Notes: generated by a model not told the origin, from the letters alone. A stretch of 46,256 nucleotides of DNA from an uncultured Ilumatobacter sp. (GCA_905182555.1 CAJJBX010000014.1:1-46256), one strand, 5' to 3'; shown: positions 17,353 through 25,141, counted from the stretch's first letter. Numbers and translations are program-made.

Positions 17353-17589
17353 GTGTTTCTCCAGCGACCTATTTGGCTCGAGTTACTTAGACCGGCGATG
17401 GCGGCGCGTATTCCGCTGCTAATTATGACCGAGGTCGTGCTTGCACCATTGTGGGTCTGGATCTGGCCGGGCGAGACACCTGACGCGGGGACGTTGATTG
17501 GCGGTGCAGTCATCATGAGCGCCGTCGCGTGGCTAATGCTGCGAACACGACGCAGTGAGCAGCCACGCCAAGTCGTTGCGCCGACATGA
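17353..17589 (+). pseudogene. C-terminal fragment of an EamA/DMT-family transporter
   Basis: The 78-residue frame matches only the end of an EamA drug/metabolite transporter: a helix, then LTEVVLAP-type text (here MTEVVLAPLWVWIWPGETP), a final helix (IGGAVIMSAVAWLML) and a basic tail. Full members have about 290 residues and ten helices. The rest of the gene is absent upstream; 17161-17352 holds no recognisable coding sequence. It is therefore a 5'-deleted remnant at the left boundary of the accessory segment that splits the haem genes. Confidence 0.7.
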
Positions 17590-17707
17590 CCTGCTCGCAC
17601 CATGGCATGGCCACAACTCGGGTGTGCGGCGGTGCAGAGAACCTGGCTTTCTCTCTAACAGTTAGGCCGTTTTCTTAGTCTCCGACGGGCACACCGATGC
17701 CAATGAG

Positions 17708-19000
17708 CTACGACAACGGAGCCTTGACCGTCCCAGCTTTCTTGGATGGCTGCGCCGCTTCCGCGGCAACTTTGATTGCATCCACGACGTTTTGCATGTT
17801 GGTTCGATGTTCGCGGAGACGAAAGTCGATGATGCGAGGCTCTTTTTCCGGCGACCTGTCGATCGCCTGATTGATTCCCGAGGGTCCCGGCCCCAGGATC
17901 AGGCGGTACCGCAAGCGCGTGGCGCCGGCAATCTGTTGGAGTTCGAACCGCCAACGGGCACCCGGGTTATCGATATCGGAGGTAGCCCAGCCGAAAGAAC
18001 GTTCTCGCTCGTAGCGGTCAACAAAGCAGGAGACCTCCCACTCTCCGATCACCTCATGGGTGTTTGAACCAATGAACTCTGCGCCAAGCGCCGGGCCGTC
18101 GTGGCCTTCGGCCCATCGGGCGCCGACAAACTCGGCGCTGTAATCGGCTCCGAAGCTGATATCGGTAACGAATGGCCAGACAGTCGATGGCGATGCTTTG
18201 ACGTCGACCTCCACGACGACCCCGGGACCATCAGCGAGACAGGGCGGATCGCTTGGCCCCGACTCCCAGGTCTTCGCGAATCCGTCAAAGTAGGTGATTT
18301 CGCGTGCTGGCAACCGGGGGGCGAGTTTTACGTCTGTGCCTTTCATCCACCCGACAGGAAGCATGACGATTTGCGTCATTCCGTCCGGGATGCCGAGCAG
18401 CTCAGCGAGGTCGTCCTCTCGGGACAGGATTGCTGTCGTCCATGCTGTCCCTAAACCTCGCGCTCGCATTGCTACGCAGAAGCTCCAAACCGACTGGATG
18501 ACCGAGTCGAACAGGCCGGGCCGGCCGCTGCCGTCATGGACACCAATGATCGTTGGGATCACGATTGCGGGGACCTCGGCAAGATGCTTGGCGAGATGGG
18601 CGGCCGACGCCATCACTTTTTCTTGGGGGTGGCCAGTGCCTTCGAGCTTGTCGTGGGCGCTGATCATCCACTCGCCTGCGGACTCCATGTAGATCTCAGC
18701 GAGGCGGTCCTTCAGCCGCTGATCGCGGACGACGATCCAACGGCGGCTGCCCTGGTTCCCGCCTGAGGGCGCCTGCTCGGCAATGTCGATGCAGTCGAGA
18801 ATGATCTGCTGATCAACAGGGCGTTCCAGGTCAAGACGACGACGGACTGCCCGTGTTGTCAGATGGGTTGGAAAACAGAACCAAAAGTCATGCCCAAAGC
18901 TCCCAAAGCTTCTATTCGTAAAACGAGGGTTAAACCGAAAACACGCAGTTAAAATTTTAATACACAGCTTTAATTTGAACCTAAGCAATGAGGCATGCAA
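17708..19000 (-). CDS. Nitroreductase-SRPBCC fusion protein; N-terminus disrupted
   Basis: From about residue 48 the protein reads as an FMN nitroreductase (TTRAVRRRLDLERPVDQ, AEQAPSGGNQGSRRWIVVRD, GLGTAWTTAILSREDDLAELLGIP), ending near residue 245. A second domain from about 270 has SRPBCC/polyketide-cyclase features (VEVDVKASPSTVWPFVTDI, GSNTHEVIGEWEVSCFV). It could be a redox enzyme with a ligand-binding lid or partner domain. The first 45 residues come from AT-rich DNA and look unrelated to the family. No ATG, GTG or TTG is in frame close to TTRAVRR, so the native 5' end was probably lost or frameshifted at the junction near 18880. Confidence 0.75.
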   Translation of the reverse strand: MHASLLRFKLKLCIKILTACFRFNPRFTNRSFGSFGHDFWFCFPTHLTTRAVRRRLDLERPVDQQIILDCIDIAEQAPSGGNQGSRRWIVVRDQRLKDRLAEIYMESAGEWMISAHDKLEGTGHPQEKVMASAAHLAKHLAEVPAIVIPTIIGVHDGSGRPGLFDSVIQSVWSFCVAMRARGLGTAWTTAILSREDDLAELLGIPDGMTQIVMLPVGWMKGTDVKLAPRLPAREITYFDGFAKTWESGPSDPPCLADGPGVVVEVDVKASPSTVWPFVTDISFGADYSAEFVGARWAEGHDGPALGAEFIGSNTHEVIGEWEVSCFVDRYERERSFGWATSDIDNPGARWRFELQQIAGATRLRYRLILGPGPSGINQAIDRSPEKEPRIIDFRLREHRTNMQNVVDAIKVAAEAAQPSKKAGTVKAPLS

Positions 19001-19030
19001 CCGGTTTGCTTGTAATTAAAAATTTGAAGT
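18880..19030. other. AT-rich junction between two truncated genes
   Basis: About 150 bp of sequence is much richer in A and T than its surroundings and includes a perfect ttaaaattttaa palindrome. The nitroreductase gene loses its natural N-terminus on one side, and the 255-residue gene loses its natural C-terminus on the other. No transposase or target-site duplication was seen. It may be a deletion scar, a decayed mobile element end, or an assembly join. Confidence 0.6.
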
Positions 19031-19638
19031 TTGAGAGAAGTGCAATCGGGATAGGGCTCAGGCCAGCCGAACAACTTGGCGTTCCACGCTCCGGTTGGGC
19101 CGCTCATGATTGCCTCAATGGGGCTCATTCCGCTGGCAGCAACAGCAGTTGAGAACCTGTTGAAGCCGAGTTCGCGCATTGTCTGACATAGCTGCATTGT
19201 TCGACCGGCCCCGGGCTCTGGCAGCGTTTGTTCCCGCCAGCCGGCAAAGGTCGGCGCCCCGAGCGGGCTGGCCGAGACCACCACTCGTTCAGCGAGTTCA
19301 CCGAGGCGGGCGACGCCATCCAAGCCGACCAGATGGTCGTCGCCCCATTCCTGACAGATCCGGACGTATATCGCCGTGCCGTCGGCTGGACTCATCACAC
19401 TGCGGCCGGCCCGCACCTGTTCGGCGAGGTAACTCGGATGCCAAAAGAAAGCGCCTCCGATCACGTTGTCAACGGGGCAGTCACCGAGCACTCCAAGACG
19501 CCCGATGGAGTACGCCGCCATGCCATCTGGCATACCGGCCGCTGTTGCCTTGTTGTTAGTTGAGGGTGCCATGAGCCAATGCATGGCGAGCATGCCGATC
19601 GAGCCGCGCATGCTCCGGGCGAGAGCTAGTGAGTCCAT
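18970..19638 (-). CDS. SCO6745-like helical protein, C-terminally truncated
   Basis: From ATG at 19638 (MDSLALARSMRG) the protein is rich in helices and contains GGAFFWHPSYLAEQVRAG, VARLGELAERVV, TFAGWREQTLPEPGAGRTMQLCQTMRELGFNRFSTAV and AWNAKLFGWPEPYPD. This pattern recalls a family of actinobacterial helical proteins annotated as SCO6745-like, function unknown; that name is tentative. Family members usually run on for some tens of residues after the GWPEPYPD motif. Here the end (LQIFNYKQTGCMPHCLGSN) is coded by AT-rich junction DNA and looks foreign. The gene is divergent from hxlR and shares a short promoter region with it. Confidence 0.55.
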   Translation of the reverse strand: MDSLALARSMRGSIGMLAMHWLMAPSTNNKATAAGMPDGMAAYSIGRLGVLGDCPVDNVIGGAFFWHPSYLAEQVRAGRSVMSPADGTAIYVRICQEWGDDHLVGLDGVARLGELAERVVVSASPLGAPTFAGWREQTLPEPGAGRTMQLCQTMRELGFNRFSTAVAASGMSPIEAIMSGPTGAWNAKLFGWPEPYPDCTSLKLQIFNYKQTGCMPHCLGSN

Positions 19639-19694
19639 AAAGTGGACCTTACTATTCGTGCAGGTGAATGATCGTTTGTCGGACGTCTCTTCGG

Positions 19695-19709
19695 GTGTCA
19701 CACTGACAC
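19695..19709. promoter_or_regulatory. Operator-like palindrome upstream of the HxlR gene
   Basis: GTGTCA-CAC-TGACAC is a perfect inverted repeat ending one base before the GTG start of the HxlR-type regulator. It lies in the 72-bp space between that gene and the divergent 255-residue gene. The position suggests autoregulation and control of the divergent gene, as is common for HxlR regulators. Binding is an inference. Confidence 0.5.
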
Positions 19710-19710
19710 T

Positions 19711-20172
19711 GTGAAACGAACCCGATTCGATGATCATGCGTGTGCCATAGCGCGGACCGCTGATCTTCTCGGCGACTGGTGGATGCCCCTCGTCGTTCGT
19801 GAGCTGCTGATGGGCCGAAAGCGTTTCAACGAAATCCAGGAACGGCTCGACATCAACCGAAGCCTGCTAACCACCCGCCTCGCTCGTCTCGAAAGCGAAG
19901 GAATCGTGGAGCGGATGCGCTACCACAAGCATCCTCCACGAGACGAGTTCGTGATGACCGACAAAGGTCGGGCCCTTTGGGATGTTCTGGCCGTCATGGG
20001 CGCCTACGGAGACCAGTGGCTTTTCGACGAGCCACCCGAGATCGAGTTTTACGACAAGCGTTCCGACGATCGAACCGAGCCGATCGTGATCGATCGTGTG
20101 ACCGGTCAACCGCTCGACGTCACCACGACGCGTCGCCGACCGTCAGCAGACGACGTCGTCTCGCAGCCCTGA
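19711..20172 (+). CDS. HxlR-family transcriptional regulator
   Basis: The 153-residue protein has the HxlR winged helix: CAIARTADLLGDWWMPLVVRELLMGRKRFNEIQERL, then RSLLTTRLARLESEGIVERMRYHKHPPRDEFVMTDKG. The single early Cys is the conserved family position used in some members for thiol or aldehyde sensing. The C-terminus extends about 45 residues beyond the core, with a charged tail. Start is GTG at 19711, directly after a palindromic operator-like site. Its divergent partner is the truncated helical protein gene, which is the most likely target together with its own promoter. Confidence 0.88.
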   Translation: MKRTRFDDHACAIARTADLLGDWWMPLVVRELLMGRKRFNEIQERLDINRSLLTTRLARLESEGIVERMRYHKHPPRDEFVMTDKGRALWDVLAVMGAYGDQWLFDEPPEIEFYDKRSDDRTEPIVIDRVTGQPLDVTTTRRRPSADDVVSQP

Positions 20173-20228
20173 TCGCCGGGGCTCGGAAACTGGCGTGCGA
20201 CAGCGTCCGGTTGCACCGTGTAGTTGCG

Positions 20229-20660
20229 TTAGGCCGTGACGACGCTCATGGTGATCATCTTGTCGGTCAGTCGCTTTTTTCTGGATCCCACAGAGGCCAG
20301 AGATAGTCGAGCAACGTATAGATCCCGAAAAGGAAAGAGCCAAAAAGTCCGGCTAGGAGAAGGTGCACGAACGCCATTCCCGCACCAACCGGCAGGCCTG
20401 TGTTGTCCCTGACCAGCTTGATTTTGAGCTTCTTTTTGCCGATTATCTGTCCGGGGCGTCCTTGGCGAAACACAAATTGCCAGATCGGGAACGCGATTGA
20501 GGTAACAATCCACACCCCGAGCATCACGATTCCGAACCCAGCTGAAAGAGCAACACTGATCACGAACAAAATCAACCCTGCAATGAAGACACCGAAATAA
20601 ATGACGCAGTCGAGCAGCCGGGAACGAACGTTGCTCAGAAACGCGGCCTGAACCGCGCAA
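20229..20660 (-). CDS. RDD-family membrane protein, frameshifted and possibly 5'-truncated
   Basis: In one minus frame the sequence reads RSRLLDCVIYFGVFIAGLILFVIS, then a second helix, then RQGRPGQIIGKKKLKIKLVRDNTGLPVG and LWPLWDPEK, typical of RDD proteins (Arg/Asp in the first helix and a GxxxxG-K loop). The frame then stops, but the neighbouring frame continues with KKRLTDKMITMSVVTA, the expected RDD ending, and stops at 20229. The switch coincides with a run of six T at 20275-20280; one more base restores the frame. No good start codon is present, and the 5' end abuts the TnpB relic, so the N-terminus may be lost. Function of RDD proteins is poorly known; a transport role is proposed for some. 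Confidence 0.6.
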   Translation of the reverse strand: MRGSGRVSEQRSFPAARLRHLFRCLHCRVDFVRDQCCSFSWVRNRDARGVDCYLNRVPDLAICVSPRTPRTDNRQKEAQNQAGQGQHRPAGWCGNGVRAPSPSRTFWLFPFRDLYVARLSLASVGSRKKRLTDKMITMSVVTA

Positions 20661-20673
20661 TCTCAGAACAAGC

Positions 20674-21024
20674 GTGGGTGCCTATTCGTCACGGCTTGAA
20701 AACAAAACTGCAGCAGCCACGTCACCGACGACGCTGGTAGCTGTCCCAGCTAAGAACACGTCCCGGCTTTGTTCTACGCCTACGTGCGGCCACACCGTAA
20801 AGGAGAACCGCAAGAACCAAGTGGTGTTCCAATGCGTCAAGTGCGGTCACACAGCAAACGCCGACGCGAACGCAGCAAAGAACATTTTGGCGGCCGGGCA
20901 GGCCGTTTCTGGACTCGAGACGTCACCGCAGACGTGTCGGCACGGCCTCGGCCGTGGTGGAGGGATCGTCGAGTTAGGCGGCCCTGCGAATCGTCAACTG
21001 GGTGGAACTGGAGCTGCGGCGTGA
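20674..21024 (+). mobile_element. tnpB: Truncated TnpB (IS200/IS605-type) RNA-guided nuclease, C-terminal remnant
   Basis: Only about 85 residues match the family, at the C-terminus: VAVPAKNTSRLCSTPTCGHT, the zinc ribbon CSTPTCGH with FQCVKCGH, and the RuvC-III motif TANADANAAKNILAAG with its catalytic Asp. The preceding residues (SSRLENKTAAATSPTTL) are weakly similar to the expected upstream helix. The remaining 300 or so residues, including RuvC-I and RuvC-II, are absent, so there is no active nuclease. A typical element right end follows immediately. No TnpA is present. It is a fossil insertion that marks the right part of the accessory segment splitting the haem operon. Confidence 0.85.
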
Positions 21025-21035
21025 GCCGCTATCTG

Positions 21036-21070
21036 GGAATCCTCGGCCTTCAGGCCGGGGAGGACGTCAA
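21036..21070 (+). repeat. IS605-type right end with hairpin (omega-RNA scaffold end)
   Basis: The segment gaatcctcggcc-ttca-ggccggggaggacgtcaa forms a strong stem-loop and matches the conserved right end of IS200/IS605 elements, 12 bp after the tnpB stop codon. In active systems the guide RNA runs through the end of tnpB and this hairpin and ends in flanking DNA used as guide. Here the guide position would start about 21071 (gacatggtggctg). A second perfect stem (cacggcc-tc-ggccgtg) lies at 20941-20956 inside the same transcript region. Confidence 0.75.
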
Positions 21071-21117
21071 GACATGGTGGCTGTGCCTGGCGAACGCCTC
21101 ACGCTTCCATTGTAAAT

Positions 21118-21303
21118 TCACAATCTTGGCCAGTCGTCGGAGTCATACACGATTGTTCCGGCCGGCCTGAGCGCCAGTTGGACCACAATCGAACGCTGCA
21201 ACGTCACCCTGTTCGGCGGATCGCGGGACGTCATCGAAGACGTGGTGATGCCACCGGCTATGTTGTTCATATCGGTCAGCAGGTCGGCGAAATGTTCTTG
21301 CAT
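21118..21303 (-). CDS. Small hypothetical protein downstream of hemD
   Basis: A 61-residue frame starts 27 bp after the hemD stop and has a purine-rich GGGCGAGAG ahead of the ATG. The sequence (IVVQLALRPAGTIVYDSDDWPRL at its end) is not recognised. It might be a short member of the hem transcript or a fragment left where the element inserted. Composition is protein-like but support is thin. Confidence 0.3.
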   Translation of the reverse strand: MQEHFADLLTDMNNIAGGITTSSMTSRDPPNRVTLQRSIVVQLALRPAGTIVYDSDDWPRL

Positions 21304-21330
21304 GCTTGTGCTCTCGCCCGTGAAATCGCG

Positions 21331-22041
21331 TCACTCTGGCTGACGGGGGATGAATTGACGTTCCACGGCCTCAACAAGGCCTGTAAGAGAGTGGTCCGCA
21401 GCAACGGCAGTCACCTTGAGGCCCAGCTCACGTGCAACTTTGGCAGTCGTTGGGCCGATCACCACGACAATGGGAGGAGCTTCGGTTCCGAGCGCCGCAA
21501 CCCAACTGGTGGCGGCCGACCCGCTGGCGAGTACCAGGGCATCGATGTCATTGAGCAGCATGGGATCCGGAACCCTGAGGTGCGTCGAGTAGGCAGTCAC
21601 CACCGTGACGTCGTGGCCCGCGGCACGAAGCAGATCGGCAAGCGTCTCTGGTGCACGATCAGCTTGGGCCAGCAGGATGCTGACGTGCGCTCCTCGCAGC
21701 CTCACGTTCAGCGCCTCAGCCAAATCAACGGCGATTTGGCGGTCGGGAACAACATCAATCGGTCGGCCGGCTCGGTCGGCAAGCACGCGGGCAGTGGCGG
21801 TACCGACTGCCGCCAACGCCACGCCAGGGTGCTGTTTCGCGGCGTTACCGACACGTTCGGCGCCAGCAGCTGACGTAACAACCAGCCAGTCGTGGTCCGA
21901 GAGGTTGCCGAGCGCCGCAGCGAGCGCCACTCCCCCATCGGCAGGGTCCGCCGTCTCGATGAGCGGAACGTGAACAACGTCGGCGCCACGTTCGCCAAGC
22001 ATCCGCCCGAGCTCGCCGGGCCGATCACGAGTAATCAGCAC
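21331..22041 (-). CDS. hemD: Uroporphyrinogen-III synthase
   Basis: The 236-residue protein follows the HemD pattern: LITRDRPGELGRML, then VHVPLIETADP, WLVVTSAAGAERV, AAVGTATARVL, and the second-domain text VTAYSTHLRVPD, ALVLASGSAATSW and VVIGPTTAKVARELGL. It inverts ring D and cyclises hydroxymethylbilane to uroporphyrinogen III. GTG at 22041 is an unusually late start, because PLAGRR normally precedes VLITR. An earlier GTG at 22087, two bases past the hemC stop, is out of frame by one base, hinting at another small frameshift near 22060. Position after hemC is classical. Confidence 0.9.
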   Translation of the reverse strand: MLITRDRPGELGRMLGERGADVVHVPLIETADPADGGVALAAALGNLSDHDWLVVTSAAGAERVGNAAKQHPGVALAAVGTATARVLADRAGRPIDVVPDRQIAVDLAEALNVRLRGAHVSILLAQADRAPETLADLLRAAGHDVTVVTAYSTHLRVPDPMLLNDIDALVLASGSAATSWVAALGTEAPPIVVVIGPTTAKVARELGLKVTAVAADHSLTGLVEAVERQFIPRQPE

Positions 22042-22089
22042 GCGCCGACCAGCGAGCGGATCCGCGAGTATCAGCGTCGCTCGACACGG

Positions 22090-22959
22090 TCAGTTCAGCG
22101 CTGCGTGAGCAGAACGAGCTGCGTTGCGAGCCGTCTCGATGTCGCCCGCATCGCCGGCCAACGTGACGTGGCCACCGATCGACAAGCCTGTTGCCAGATT
22201 GGCGAGGAACGTGTGGAGCACACCGTTGGACACATGGCCGCCCACCGGAAGCGAACAACCCGAGCCCAATTCGGCGAGGAAGGCTCGCTCGACTTCGACG
22301 TCATGGCGAGTCGACGCATGATCGATTGCGCCAAGCGCCTCGATGGTCGCCGAGTCGCCCAATCGGCATTCAATGGCCACGCATCCTTGGCCGATTGCCG
22401 GGACGAACTCATCGATCGAGAGCATCTCGGTGATCCGATCGGTCATATCGAGGATCTGCAAGGCGGCAACCGCCATGACAATCGCACCACCTTCAGGAAT
22501 CTTGGAGAGCCGCGTGTCGATGTTGCCCCGCAACTCTGCAAACGCCAGGTCGGGCCGGACGCGGCCGATCTGTGCGCGACGCCGAACCGAGCCTGACGCA
22601 ACAGTCGCACCAACAGCCAGGCTTTCGAGGGTGGACCCAATCAGCGCATCACGGGCATCACGCCGCTCGGTGAATGCAGCGATCAGTAGCCCATCAGCGG
22701 CACCCGATGTGAGGTCCTTGGCCGAGTGCGCGGCAATGTCGGCACGCCCGTCCAGCACGGCGCGCTGGACTTCTTTGACGAAGACGCCCTGGCCGCCGAT
22801 GCTGTGCAGCGGGACTTCGGACTGGATATCGCCCGTGGTCTTGATCTCGACGAGTTCGACGACACGACCGGTCGCAGCAGCGAGCGATTCCGCAACAGCA
22901 GTTGCTTGCGCCCAAGCCTGACGGGAGCCGCGCGTGGCAATGCGAAGTGCTGAGGTCAT
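22090..22959 (-). CDS. hemC: Hydroxymethylbilane synthase (porphobilinogen deaminase)
   Basis: The 289-residue enzyme polymerises four porphobilinogens into hydroxymethylbilane. It shows RIATRGSRQAWAQA at the N-terminus, EIKTTGD, GVFVKEVQRAVLDGRADIAAHSAKDL, the Arg-rich substrate loop SGSVRRRAQI, ELRGNIDTRLSKI, and the cofactor-attachment loop LGSGCSLPVGGH with Cys235. All catalytic features look intact, in contrast to hemA and hemL in this window. It lies 35 bp downstream of hemA and 48 bp upstream of the assigned hemD start, all on the minus strand. Confidence 0.96.
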   Translation of the reverse strand: MTSALRIATRGSRQAWAQATAVAESLAAATGRVVELVEIKTTGDIQSEVPLHSIGGQGVFVKEVQRAVLDGRADIAAHSAKDLTSGAADGLLIAAFTERRDARDALIGSTLESLAVGATVASGSVRRRAQIGRVRPDLAFAELRGNIDTRLSKIPEGGAIVMAVAALQILDMTDRITEMLSIDEFVPAIGQGCVAIECRLGDSATIEALGAIDHASTRHDVEVERAFLAELGSGCSLPVGGHVSNGVLHTFLANLATGLSIGGHVTLAGDAGDIETARNAARSAHAALN

Positions 22960-22994
22960 CGAATGTTGTTGACGATCGAGTTGTTCAAGTCGAC

Positions 22995-24259
22995 TCAGGT
23001 CAGGTCAAAAAGGTCGCGCACAGCTGCAGCGTTTCGGTCCCCCTGCGGGGTGCCTGCCTGCGCCTTGAGCCGAACGGACGGCTCGTGCAACAGCTTCGCC
23101 ACGATGGCCTTGGTGATCGCCTCGACTGTTTGGCGTTCTTTCTCGCCGAGTGCATCGAGCTTCGACGAGTAGCGTTCCAATTCACCGGCACGGACCCGAT
23201 CAGCAGCTTCTCGCATCGATGCAACGAGCGGTGCCGCCTGACGAGCTGTCGATTCGACGGCGAACAAGTCGACCTCTTCGAGCACGATGACGCGCACGCG
23301 ATCGGCTTCGGTGGCTCGGTGAGCCAGGCCTCGATCGGCCCAGTCGCGCAGGTCATCGAGGTTAAACACCGTGACGCCCGCAAGATCGGCGACGCCCACC
23401 TCGACGTCACGCGGCATCGCAATGTCGAAGATGTGCAGCGGCTGGTCGGCCCCGCAGCCGAGGCGAGCGTTGCGGACCAGTTCGGTAGTGATGATCGGCT
23501 CGCCGGAGCCTGTACTTGCCACAATCACATCGGCCGTCGCAACGGCGTCGGTGAGGTGGCCCATGCCGACGGTGCGACCGCTCACGCGAGCTGCGAGCGA
23601 GGCGCCGCGCTCTGGTGATCGGTTAACGACGAGGATTTCGGAGCCGCCGGCTTTGTGGAGAGCAACAGCAACACCCTCGCCCATGGAGCCAGCGCCAATG
23701 ACAGCGACTCGCTTACCAGCGAGTTCGCCGACCACCTCGGTCGCCATTTCGACAGCGGCATGGCTGATCGAGGCGGTCCCTCGGCTGATCGTGGTTTCGC
23801 TGCGTGCACGCTTGCCCGTTTCGACCGCCGAACGGAAGAGCAAGTTGAGGCTCGATCGAGCTGCACCTTCGAACTGCGCGGCTTCCCAGGCATTTTTCAC
23901 TTGACCAAGGATCTCGCTCTCGCCGAGGACGGCAGAATCCAGGCCGGCCGCAACCTCGAAGAGGTGGCTCACGGCAGCACTGTCGTGCTGGCTGTAGAGG
24001 TGCGGGGTGAGCTCGTCCACTGACAGATGGCTGATCTCACACAGAAAATCTCGCCCTCGCGCACGCCGCGGTGCCAGCTCAGGGCCACCACGTAGATCTC
24101 CATGCGGTTGCACGTGGAGAGGACAACGGCCTCACGAATGTTGTCGCGTTGCGAAAGCCCAGAGACGGCCTTGCCCAAGTTTTCGGGCGCGAGCGTCAAG
24201 CGTTCCAGCAGAGCCAGAGGGCTGGTGCGGTGGTTGACACCGATGACGAGAATGGACAT
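22995..24259 (-). CDS. hemA: Glutamyl-tRNA reductase; one internal frameshift
   Basis: The first 60 residues carry VIGVNHRTSPL and VVLSTCNRMEIY with the catalytic Cys50 that forms the thioester with glutamyl-tRNA. The rest, in another frame, has HLFEVAAGLDSAVLGESEILGQVK, TGKRARSETTI, the NADPH motif VIGAGSMGEGVA, and FDIAMPRDVE. The two frames meet at 24054-24056 (a CCC run); one restored base gives about 421 residues, the normal length. The enzyme makes glutamate-1-semialdehyde, the substrate of HemL. It starts 12 bp after the rex stop and should be controlled by Rex through the shared promoter. Confidence 0.92.
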
Positions 24260-24271
24260 CTTTCAATAACC

Positions 24272-24976
24272 CTAGGCGCTGGCGCCTCGGCGTGACTCGC
24301 CCGGAACCGAAACCAATGAAGAACCTTTTGCCGCATTAATCCGACGTTGTTCGTGATACGCCAGGATCTGCAGCTCGACGGCGAGATCGACCTTGCCGAC
24401 GCTGATGCCGTGCGGCACATTGATCACTGTTGGAGCGAAGTTCAAAATGCTCGTCACCCCCGCAGCGACCAACGCATCAGCTGCGTCTTGCGCAGCGATC
24501 CCGGGAGTCGCGATGACGCCAATCGAGATGTTCTGCGCTGCGACGACTCTCGTGAGTTCCGACACGTGTCGGACCCGGACGCCGCCGACGACCGTCCCGA
24601 CCTTGGCGTCGTCGATATCGACGATCCCGCCGACCGTGAATCCACGATCGCCGAAGCCGTTGTAACCGGCCAACGCCTGGCCCATGTTGCCGGAACCAAC
24701 AATGACCACGGGCCAATCGTGGGTGAGTCCGAGCTCACGACGGATCTGGTACACAAGAAATTCGACCTCGTAGCCCACACCACGCGTGCCATAGCTCCCG
24801 AGGTAACTCAGGTCTTTGCGCACTTTGGCGGCGTTGACGCCCGCGAGGTCCGCCAGTTCCTCGGACGATATTTTCGTGACATCGATGTCGAACTGCTCGC
24901 TGAGGATGCGCAGGTACACCGGAAGGCGGGCGACAGTTGCCTCCGGAATTCGGCGTCGAGTTCGCTGACCAGCCAT
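24272..24976 (-). CDS. rex: Redox-sensing transcriptional repressor Rex
   Basis: The 234-residue protein has the Rex winged helix (RRRIPEATVARLPVYLRILSEQ, then ISSEELADLAGVNAAKVRKDLSYLGSYGTRGVGY) and an NAD(H)-binding Rossmann domain with VIVGSGNMGQAL at residues 92-102. Rex binds DNA when NADH/NAD+ is low and releases it when NADH rises, relieving repression of respiratory and haem genes. It heads a rex-hemA-hemC-hemD order identical to Streptomyces. A Rex box lies 22 bp upstream of the start and overlaps a -35-like hexamer, so autoregulation is strongly suggested. Confidence 0.96.
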   Translation of the reverse strand: MAGQRTRRRIPEATVARLPVYLRILSEQFDIDVTKISSEELADLAGVNAAKVRKDLSYLGSYGTRGVGYEVEFLVYQIRRELGLTHDWPVVIVGSGNMGQALAGYNGFGDRGFTVGGIVDIDDAKVGTVVGGVRVRHVSELTRVVAAQNISIGVIATPGIAAQDAADALVAAGVTSILNFAPTVINVPHGISVGKVDLAVELQILAYHEQRRINAAKGSSLVSVPGESRRGASA

Positions 24977-24997
24977 GCATTAACCACGCTAGAACGT

Positions 24998-25015
24998 TTG
25001 TGCACGGTTTCACAA
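24998..25015. promoter_or_regulatory. Rex operator (ROP) overlapping the rex-hem promoter
   Basis: Read on the minus strand the site is TTGTGAAACCGTGCACAA, which fits the Rex consensus TTGTGAAnnnnTTCACAA with one mismatch. TTGTGA (25010-25015) could serve as -35 and TAGCGT (24986-24991) as -10, with an 18-bp spacer, so bound Rex would block polymerase. The site precedes rex and presumably controls rex-hemACD. Confidence 0.85.
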
Positions 25016-25141
25016 GACGTCCGCCAGGTCGCTCTGTGAGGTTCGTCACGGCGGGATCTCACGCACCGTCCGCTCGCGGCGCGCTGGAATGGCGGTGGGT
25101 GCGGCTTGAGGGAGCGTTTTGGGCGCCGACGCGCAGCCAGG

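Noticed and set aside
18892..18954. Short basic plus-strand peptide MPKAPKASIRKTRVKPKTRS
   Set aside because: Only 20 residues in the AT-rich junction, without ribosome site or context; Lys/Arg richness follows from local composition.
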